In this document: positions 58,401 to 64,000 of the stretch, in pieces
Position numbering within the stretch: the first letter of the stretch is position 1
How the letters are laid out: the number at the start of each line of letters is the position of its first letter
Source of the DNA: Manis javanica
Lineage: Eukaryota > Chordata > Mammalia > Pholidota > Manidae
Assembly (NCBI RefSeq): GCF_040802235.1
Contig: NC_133156.1
Location: 185,330,351 to 185,394,350 of the forward strand
Length of the DNA stretch: 64,000 nt
Reading direction: 5' to 3'
Made by a program: the position numbers and the translations under genes
The notes under the pieces: generated by a model
Seen by the model: only the letters and a program-made list of their open reading frames with translations
Databases searched by the model: none
What the model was told of the DNA's origin: nothing

Positions 58401-60529
58401 TTCTGCATACTGTGAGCTGGGGGAGTGCCAGTGACAGCTCCCTAAGGTGACAGATCCTAGGTCAGCTAGCTACTTAGTTAAAAGGCCTGATAAAATTGGG
58501 AGTTAATGGTGTATGTATCTTTTTCTAAACATCCCTCAACGCAAAAAACCACACAACACATGCACATAAATGAAAGTTAAGGTGAATGCTTTAGATCAAG
58601 ACTACATAGTTTCTGTGAGTAAAAAGCACAGGGAAAGTTTCAAGAGTTCTGAGAGAATGTCTGGCAGGTAAGTCATCTGGTAATTTCCCATTTCCTAGCA
58701 CCTCGCCTCTTGTCCTCCTCTGATTCTTCCAGCCCAGTCTCCGCTCCTTGTTTGTTAGCCTCTGCCAACCCCCTTAGTTAAACCAAGCGGCTGCACATCA
58801 CTTTGTACTTGACCAAGCTCTTTAGGTGGCTTGCTTGAGGAACGAGTCCCAAAGTTTCTTTGTAGTCCACATAGGGAGTTGTATTCTATGTGACGTACAA
58901 ATGCATTTACAGCTAGAATTTTTGCTGTAGTGTAAAGTTGGATCTCAATGCAGTTAGAAATTTGGAGTTTATCTCAATATGAGCCTTACTCCTTACCTTA
59001 ACAGCTATTTAGTCTAATCTTCAGTTGGTTTGGAGCTTTGCTGTCAAGTATTCTATCAGCAAAGGAGAAAGTAAAATGATACTTAGCTTTATTTCCACTT
59101 GTCTCCTTTGATAGCAAAGCAACTAACTTATAGATATTTACAGAGAACCTAACCAGAAATTCCTAGAGGAAGTCATCAAGTTATTCAGAAATTGTTTTTT
59201 TAAAAAAAATAGACCCCCATATGCTGATTTTTTTGCATATTTGAAACATACACATATATTCCTAAAATTTTAATAGACAATATGGTGGGTTCAAAAAACA
59301 TGTTGTCTTTTAAATACTGAAGAACTGCATCCTTCACCAAGAGACATATGAAAAGTTATGCAAACTGTTTATTCATCTGAATATTTTATTCCTTTTAATC
59401 AAAAGAAGTGGTAGGGTCTGAAGGGAAGAAAGACAAGTAGGTTACTATCTGTCATTTCTTCCATTTCTACTCTGCTTCTGAGTTGCTTTGTGCCCCTTAG
59501 ACTCTTAGCCCTTTATGAGAACTTCAGAAATAAAAATGGTGTCATGGTTGATATGTAACAGGCTTTAAAAGGTTTTATGAGGAGAGGGACCCTTGTATTT
59601 CACTAGGAATGCATCTCTGTGGGGAGAGGGATGTTTCTTCCCCACCCATTCTGGAATCTAAACCAAATAGTATTTAAGAGTTAACCTTCAGTTCTTCTTA
59701 CTTTATAAATAATGTTTTCTGATGAAGGAAAACCAGTGTTCTTGGAATTGCTTTTTTCTTTTTTGAAGCAATGGTGTTTGTCTTAAATCTCATCCCTGCA
59801 GTGCCTTCCCATAGGAATGGGACCCAGAGGGTCCTTAGGCTTGGATCTGTCTGGTGGAGCTCTGGGGTTAGAAACCAGGGTCTGTTCTAGATGTGTGTGG
59901 GTGAGGTTCTGCAAATGTTACTTACAGCTTTTGCACATGTGGTTTGCCCATGGCATCTAGTCAGCTGATTCTGGAGAATTACAACGGAAGATTATCAAGA
60001 GCACCGAGTAAATTCATTAAAGAATGCTAGGTCAACCTAGAACTTTCACGTTAAAAGAGAAGATATGGATTCACACTGAACAGAATGATATTCAAGTTTT
60101 TAGAAGAACCAGCCCTTCATAGGATTTTTTGGGGGTTGAGATTGAAGTTGAAATAGTGTCACTTTATTTGCATACAGTTCTACATTAGCAAGATTCTTTA
60201 AGTATTTATTAGTTCCAGTAATCAACTGAGAAACAAAAATAGAGATATTGGAGTACATGTATAAAAATAATAGGGAGAATGCTAAGGTTTTTCCTCTCAT
60301 CACTTTGATCTTTGTTTCCAGCGAATATCCTATTCAGCGGTCAAAGAAAGATTCCGAGGGAGTAGAGATGGGAGTAGCAGGTTCTGTCAGCCTTCTCCAG
60401 AACGTCACCTTGTCAACGCAGCCCATTTCCAGTTTGGACTGGAGTCCAGATAAAAGGGGTCTCTGCATCTGTAGTTCATTTGATCAAATGGTGAGAGTAC
60501 TGATTGTTACAAAACTCCATAAAATTTGA
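40287..60529 (+). CDS. DNAAF10: DNAAF10 (WDR92), WD-repeat dynein axonemal assembly factor (complete coding region)
   Basis: DNAAF10, also called WDR92 or monad, is a cytoplasmic WD40 beta-propeller protein. It associates with the R2TP/prefoldin-like (PAQosome) complex and is needed for preassembly of axonemal dynein arms. Eight coding exons are 40287-40469, 48194-48294, 50078-50208, 52394-52495, 54675-54790, 55484-55618, 57784-57881 and 60322-60529. They total 1074 nt, or 357 codons plus stop, the human length. All introns are GT..AG and phases fit. WD signatures include [30 protein letters not shown] and HFWKYEYP. It differs from remembered human sequence at scattered positions only. The ATG context (ACC ATG T) has A at -3. 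Confidence 0.97.
40935..41570 (-). mobile_element. L2 copy, antisense, at the start of DNAAF10 intron 1
   Basis: The + strand reads as the complement of L2, from TTCCTTCAGCAAGTATCGAC (the tail) onward through GAGGTTTCCAGAGGAAACAG and GGGAGTGACAAGATCCGGTT. Strongly diverged; edges approximate. Confidence 0.5.
41690..41995 (+). mobile_element. L2 3' end, sense orientation
   Basis: The run AGATTGTAAACTCTTGGAGA then GCAAGGACAGTGTCTTTAG, then GCCATTCAATAAATTACGTG with TGAGTGAATG, follows the L2 3' consensus closely. Confidence 0.75.
42370..42680 (-). mobile_element. L2 copy, antisense
   Basis: The + strand is the L2 complement (TACGATGCTAAGGATCAAAG, CAAAGAGTCTACTGTCTGAA). The part from 42541 is unusually similar to 44605-44765. 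Confidence 0.5.
42690..42910 (+). mobile_element. MER5-like hAT (Charlie) fragment
   Basis: It begins CTCAGTGATTCTCAGCCCTC and has TTGGTCCCACCTCTAGAAGT then TCTGATGCCGTCAGACTC, and AACCAGATGATTCTAATGAC, paralleling the MER5A text. Internal TG-rich expansion near 42720-42765. Confidence 0.55.
42911..44220. other. DNAAF10: DNAAF10 intron 1, no recognised content
   Basis: AT-rich intron. Short open frames at 42834-43064 (+) and 43179-42952 (-) overlap each other and look like chance. No repeat named. Confidence 0.45.
44225..44350 (+). mobile_element. MIR SINE, sense orientation
   Basis: GTAGAAAGAGCTTGGAGTCA, GACCTTGAGCAAGTCTTAGT and CTGTTTCCTCATCTGGAAAG follow the MIR consensus in order. Confidence 0.75.
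44560..45010 (-). mobile_element. L2 copy, antisense
   Basis: The + strand reads ATTCAACAAGTGTTGGGCAC then TTACCAGGTATTGAAC, TAAAGAAGGTGACATTTAAA, TAGATGCAAATGCCCTGAGG, and ATGAGGTCAGAGAGACAGGC. Each block is the complement of an L2 3' consensus block. Among the clearest L2 copies here. Confidence 0.75.
45011..46790. other. DNAAF10: DNAAF10 intron 1, middle part
   Basis: No gene recognised. A stretch around 45890-46080 is more GC-rich but has no coding frame of note. Confidence 0.45.
46800..47040 (+). mobile_element. Possible old LINE 3' end
   Basis: The stretch from AAGTATATTATGATCCTCCC to TTTGTAAACATTCAGAATAA with an A-rich end resembles a LINE 3' terminal region. Weak. Confidence 0.3.
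47360..47475 (+). mobile_element. L2 3' end, sense orientation
   Basis: GGTTGTAAACTCCTCGAAGG then ACGGCCGGTCTCATTCATTT, and GGAACTCATTAAATGTTGAA, match the L2 tail. Confidence 0.65.
47480..48193. other. DNAAF10: DNAAF10 intron 1, end
   Basis: AT-rich, with a pyrimidine-rich run (CTCTCTCCCTCTC) leading into the exon 2 acceptor. Nothing else recognised. Confidence 0.5.
48194..48294 (+). CDS. DNAAF10: DNAAF10 exon 2, residues 62-95
   Basis: The acceptor ends TTATCAAG and the donor is GTAAGA. The peptide runs [20 protein letters not shown] then [13 protein letters not shown], ending within Trp95. It encodes the core of an early WD blade. Confidence 0.97.
48295..50077. other. DNAAF10: DNAAF10 intron 2
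   Basis: Strongly AT-rich. A stretch at about 49690-49860 loosely resembles a MER5-type DNA transposon (GATTATCAGACTTGTCCCAG, CATCTTTGAGGACCACAAAG). Otherwise no recognised content. Confidence 0.45.
50078..50208 (+). CDS. DNAAF10: DNAAF10 exon 3, residues 95-139
   Basis: The acceptor is TTGTTTAG and the donor GTAAGT. It encodes [20 protein letters not shown] then [20 protein letters not shown] and SRD. It contains the GH pair of a WD repeat (KGHKE). Confidence 0.97.
50209..52393. other. DNAAF10: DNAAF10 intron 3
   Basis: Mostly AT-rich. It contains an isolated GC-rich block at about 50578-50770 with several CpGs and a duplication-flanked A-tract at 50909-50940; both are described as findings. 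No confident repeat. Confidence 0.5.
50909..50940 (+). repeat. 12-bp direct repeat flanking an A-tract
   Basis: AAAGCAATATGG at 50909-50920 and again at 50929-50940, with eight A between them. The base pair before the first copy is TT, as at L1 endonuclease targets. Confidence 0.85.
52394..52495 (+). CDS. DNAAF10: DNAAF10 exon 4, residues 139-173
   Basis: The acceptor is CGTGGCAG and the donor GTAAAT. It encodes [20 protein letters not shown] then [13 protein letters not shown]. The VWD triplet closes a WD repeat. Confidence 0.97.
52650..52885 (+). mobile_element. MIR SINE in DNAAF10 intron 4
   Basis: The run CTGTGTGGCT-like GCTCTGTGACTGGCTTTGG, TCTCTGTTCCTTGGTTGCTT then CATTTATAAAGTGGAACTAA, and CATAGAATTGTGCTTAGAT follow MIR order. 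Confidence 0.65.
53610..54090 (-). mobile_element. L2 copy, antisense, in DNAAF10 intron 4
   Basis: On the + strand, CCCAGTATGTGCCAAGTATT, CTAGCCTCAAGAAGCTTACA then GTTTAGTAAAGAG, and GGATGAGATGTGATCAGAGC are complements of successive L2 blocks. Confidence 0.65.
54091..54674. other. DNAAF10: DNAAF10 intron 4, end
   Basis: AT-rich, no recognised content. Confidence 0.45.
54675..54790 (+). CDS. DNAAF10: DNAAF10 exon 5, residues 173-211
   Basis: The acceptor is CTTGCAG and the donor GTAATG. It encodes [20 protein letters not shown] then [21 protein letters not shown] marks the next blade. Confidence 0.97.
54791..55483. other. DNAAF10: DNAAF10 intron 5
   Basis: The stretch 54895-55085 starts ACCAGTGGTTCTGACCTTTT, like the ends of short hAT-type DNA transposons. 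The family was not identified. The rest is unremarkable. Confidence 0.4.
55484..55618 (+). CDS. DNAAF10: DNAAF10 exon 6, residues 212-256
   Basis: The acceptor is CTTTTCAG and the donor GTAAAT. It encodes [20 protein letters not shown] then [20 protein letters not shown] and SVSEK. Phase 0 at both ends, 45 codons. Confidence 0.97.
55619..57783. other. DNAAF10: DNAAF10 intron 6
   Basis: AT-rich with a short (CATA)n at 56107-56126. The open frame at 56873-57166 shows no recognisable domain and is probably chance. Confidence 0.45.
56107..56126 (+). repeat. (CATA)n short microsatellite
   Basis: Five imperfect CATA/CATAT units. Confidence 0.75.
57784..57881 (+). CDS. DNAAF10: DNAAF10 exon 7, residues 257-289
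   Basis: The acceptor is TTGTTTAG and the donor GTAAGT. It encodes [20 protein letters not shown] then [12 protein letters not shown], ending within Tyr289. Ser and Phe replace the human Gly and Leu as I recall them, a mild difference. Confidence 0.97.
57882..60321. other. DNAAF10: DNAAF10 intron 7
   Basis: AT-rich with no transposon I can name and no exon signal. Confidence 0.45.
60322..60529 (+). CDS. DNAAF10: DNAAF10 exon 8, residues 289-357 and stop
   Basis: The acceptor is TTTCCAG. It encodes [20 protein letters not shown], the [15 protein letters not shown] blade and the C-terminus [10 protein letters not shown], then TGA at 60527-60529. Met replaces human Thr in the SSFDQT motif. Confidence 0.97.
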
Positions 60530-61260
60530 TCTGAAGACTGAACTTGAAACCTTCCAGAGGAGCACTTGTAGAATTCAGAGGGCTCTCTGGGACTCTCTAA
60601 CTGTCTTGGAACAAAGGGGAATTTGACTGATGAAAAAGGCTCCCGAAGAAACCTCTGGGCTGGCCTGTCTCCAGGTGTACAATGTCGAGCGGTTGTTCTG
60701 GGACCAGCCTGGCCGCTGCTTGCTGCTGCCCACAGGCCACCACTCTCTCCAGAGCCAGCTCTGTTCCTTCCCCTCCAGGTCTAAGAAAGAGTAAATACTT
60801 GTGTATATTTAAGCATATTTTGAATTTGTTCTGCATCCCTAAGACTACTTATTTTATCATAACACTTGTGTTTTAGTGTTCACAGTATTGTGGTAGGGAT
60901 CACTTAATTTGGTTTAAAATAATTTGCTTTGGTAAACTACTGTGAACTAAGCTTTGTAAACACACTTTGAGAGATTTCATTGTCTGTAAGTTTCTGTAAA
61001 GAATATTACTTTATAAAACTACCAAAGTAGCACAGTCAGACTAGATTTGGGTAACTGTTTCCAGCAGTATAACTCATACAGTAAATACTTGATTTACAAA
61101 GACCTCTTTTTTTACTCAAAAAAAAAGGAGTTGAATCAGTGAGACTTTGGGCTGTTGATGGTAGTGATGTTGAGATGCACACAAGATTGTGAGGGTTTTG
61201 TACCCTTATTTTTTGTCAAACCTTTTTATATATTTTATGAATAAATTTCTGTTCTAGCAA
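60530..61260 (+). other. DNAAF10: DNAAF10 3' untranslated region (end inferred)
   Basis: Unique-looking sequence after the stop up to the first canonical AATAAA. The real transcript may end later, since further hexamers occur near 62033 and 62208. Confidence 0.55.
61240..61245 (+). terminator. DNAAF10: Candidate DNAAF10 polyadenylation signal AATAAA
   Basis: A canonical hexamer 711 bp after the stop, followed by T/G-containing sequence (TTTCTGTTCTAG). Alternatives exist downstream. Confidence 0.5.
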
Positions 61261-61328
61261 TCTATAGATGAGTTGATTCTTTTAGCTTCACAGCAGTAAT
61301 AAAGCCAACACCATCACTTCTTTTGCTT

Positions 61329-61381
61329 TATAAATACTTAATAAGTATAAATACTTAATTAAGTATAAATACTTAATATAC
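61329..61381 (+). repeat. Three tandem copies of a 17-18-bp AT-rich unit
   Basis: TATAAATACTTAA plus a 4-5-base spacer repeats at 61329, 61346 and 61364. Confidence 0.85.
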
Positions 61382-64000
61382 TGAATAATACCTTCATTCA
61401 CTTTGTTTCTTTAATGTTCACCATCTACTGAAGCTCAGCAGTATTAACTTTAGTCACACTTTCATTAAGCCTCTCCTCCTTCCTCCCCATTCACAGGACA
61501 GAGCTGCCTGAAACATTTGTAATACGGAAAATTCAGGTGATTTCAGGGGTTCTTGGAAAGCCACTTGTTTAGAATATTAAATTCAGAAACTTAACTTTTT
61601 TAAAAAATCCTGAAATGTTTTGTAGCACAATGCTATAGATAAAATTATGGAAGTAAAAATTAAATTGAGCTTAAAAAAAGCTGTTTCCTGCTGGGTTTGG
61701 GGGAGTTTTTTTGTTTGTCTTTTTTCCACTTTCAAAGAACAAGTGAAAACCTTGTGAAATTCTTTTGTAGAACACCTGTGTTTGGTAGCATGATTGGAGA
61801 GGTTCACGTCAAAAACAATACTTGTATTTCATTGAATCTAAGATGTCATTGATTGTATGATTATCATACACCACTGAAAAAGGAAAATGCTGCCAGTGAA
61901 CAGATAGACTGCTTTTTTGTCACTCAGCATTTCTCTAATATTCACTGAATGTTCTTTTAGTCTTATTTAGATCAGGTTTTTTTCATTATGTATCACTCCT
62001 GTGCATCTTTATAAAGGCAAGATATATAGAAAATAAATTTGGTATTCCTCTATTTTTTCCTATTCAGTCTGATCTCTCTAAATCAGTTTTTGAATTGAGT
62101 CATTAATGTTCCTGTTTTCCCTTACAATATTGTCCTTCCACCATAAAAAATGGTGGTGGTACATTTCTTTATAATGTGCTTCTTTACTGTCTTGAGGGTT
62201 TTCTTTCAATAAACTCTATAAGTTTGGGTGCACGCATGCAGGCCGTGAGAACTGTCCTGGTTGCTGCCTGCTTTACCTGGATTGTTTCAGTTGTTGGTTG
62301 TTATGTAATAAACCACTGCAAAACTTAGTATCTTAAACTAGTAATGGTCATTTACTTGCTTAGGAATCTCTGATTTGGGCAGGACTCAGCCGGGAAGGTC
62401 AGTCTGTGCTCCATTCAGCATCATTTGTCATTCCAGCAGCCTTGTTTAGGGCTGGAGGATCTGCTTCCATAGTGGCTCTCACATACCTTGCTGGCTGTCC
62501 GCTGGGACCTCAGCCAGACCTGAGCACCAGGAGCCTCGCCACATAGCATGGGCTTCCTCAGAGCATGGTGGTTGGGTTCCAAGGATGGGCATCCCAAAGG
62601 AGAAGGCCAGGTAGAGAAGCAATATCATTTTTTAATGGCCTAGGTTCATAATTTACTTAGTGTCACTTTTGCGACACTCTTTCAGTTGAGGCACTCACAA
62701 AACACTCTCCACCCCCAGTTTGAGGAAAGGGGGCATAAATTCCACTTCTTAATGGGGGCTTGACTGGTTTCTGGAAGAGTGTATGTGATTTGAAATACTG
62801 TGTCTATTTTTGGAAAATATAATCTGGCATAGTGATGATAAGATGTATCTTCATTTCAAGGATATAAAAATGGAGTGAGCAGGTGATGGGTTTGTTAGAA
62901 TTGATGAAGTATGTTACTTGCAATGCAGATCTCCTATCCTGCTTATCTGCCTACACCACTCCTGCCACTAACCTAATGCAGACATGACTAGTCAGTCATG
63001 ACATTCATTTTCTCTGAGCCTCATGAGCTTTATCACACTGTTAGGAGCTACTAGCAGTTGTTGGTGATGCCCTGTGAAGGCCAGCTGGCCCCCTAGACCA
63101 GGCATCAGTACCTCAGTGTGGACCCCATCAATCCTTGGCTTTGTCAGTATCTGAAGAAATGATGAGGTGCTACTGCCCCAGACCATATTCACCAAATATA
63201 CAAAAACCAAACAGCACTTCATGTGAATCCATGAGGGAGGAGACTCCTAGGAGCCACAGTGCTCCAGTCGCCAGCTGGGGTACCTCTTCTTCATGTCAGC
63301 TTACCTGAGGCGCTGTGTTGTTCCGATGGCATCCTGTGAGTGCGGGCTCACACACAGACGTGGGCAATGTTGAGAGTATTCACCCGGGCCTCTGGGAGGC
63401 CTAAGAATACCCACCTGGGGTGGTGGGAGCCTTGGGGACTGTGTGTGCCGCGCAGCTACCGCACTCGTTGCCATCCTCCTTCCGCAGGGCACGGAGCCCT
63501 TGCGGGAATTCCTGCAGTAATTATGGGGCCTAGGCACTTCCAGGCAAGTGCTGCTATGTAAGACATGGGGGTTTTTTTCTGGTCACTAGAATTCCTAAAG
63601 TAGGTGAAGTAGGCCTTGCATATAAAGCTGATTTGTACAACTTGAATGTAATACCACAGTCTCCATCCAGTTGCTATGGCTAGTTTGAAAGATGAGTGGG
63701 CAGCTGGCTTTTAGCCATTTCTAAAAAGGACTGGTTGGTTATTTTGCCCAGGAAGACCCCTCCCTGAATGTCTGGCCACCCTGGTTGTGTTGTGCAGCCT
63801 TCCCCTATTACTCTGGATGGGATTAGGCTGCCAGGCCCCTATTTGCACAGAGCTCTCCCCTAGAGCTGGGCCATGTGCAGCAGTCCTTACAAACTGGGGG
63901 GGCCTGACCATGCCTCCTCAGAGAGTTGGGAGCACTGGGCTCATGCTGTTCACAGACCTGTTGGCACCTGCCTATCACCCAGCCACTGAGGACTCAGGGC
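61382..64000. other. Downstream of DNAAF10, no gene recognised
   Basis: The block 62280-62760 has the look of an old interspersed repeat (TAATAAACCACTGCAAAACT then TAGTATCTTAAACTAG at its start), family not identified. The segment 63250-64000 is more GC-rich than elsewhere in this part and carries open frames on both strands, but no splice-flanked coding segment or known protein is apparent. Confidence 0.4.

Noticed and set aside
1-64000. Search for tRNA, rRNA, snoRNA genes and a novel multi-gene system
   Set aside because: No cloverleaf with A and B boxes, no rRNA, and no convincing C/D or H/ACA box pair was found by eye. Everything gene-like belongs to the three known genes or to transposons.

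Overview
The window is nuclear DNA from a placental mammal. It is AT-rich, has long introns with GT..AG splice sites, and carries old MIR and L2 repeats plus L1 retrotransposons of several ages. I recognise three genes by reading their exons: PPP3R1 (calcineurin B subunit), PNO1 (pre-40S ribosome assembly factor) and DNAAF10, formerly WDR92 (a WD-repeat dynein assembly factor). In human these three are neighbours on 2p14, and this window shows the same block in reverse. I saw no Alu, rodent B1/B2, ruminant BovB or carnivore CAN SINE, so a primate, rodent, ruminant or carnivore is unlikely. The 3' ends of the younger L1 copies resemble those I associate with pangolins or xenarthrans. That is a weak recollection, and the species is not fixed.

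Layout. Bases 1-24705 hold the 3' part of PPP3R1 on the + strand. Its first exon(s), coding for about 14 residues, lie before the window. Four coding exons and a 2-kb 3'UTR are present. The third intron seen here carries a complete-length but broken L1 in antisense orientation, flanked by a 15-bp target-site duplication. Bases 24706-30300 are intergenic sequence between two convergent genes and hold L2 and L1 pieces. Bases 30300-39784 hold PNO1 on the - strand, with all seven coding exons and 252 codons. Bases 39785-40286 are a short CpG-rich divergent promoter with NRF1-type and E-box motifs. Bases 40287-61245 hold DNAAF10 on the + strand, with all eight coding exons and 357 codons. The remainder, to 64000, shows repeats and no recognisable gene.

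Function. The genes are adjacent but not one pathway. Calcineurin B is the Ca2+-binding regulatory subunit of a phosphatase. PNO1 acts in 18S rRNA 3'-end maturation. DNAAF10 works with the R2TP/prefoldin-like machinery. Only PNO1 and DNAAF10 share a promoter region, which may couple their expression.

I found no undescribed biological system. The items most worth checking are small: a possible intronic polyadenylation isoform of PPP3R1, an open in-frame extension upstream of DNAAF10, a near-consensus CTCF site, an L1 with a possible 3' transduction, a duplication-flanked A-tract with no insert body, and a 71-bp near-identical repeat pair inside PNO1. Repeat family names come from reading alone, without a masking run, and their edges are approximate.
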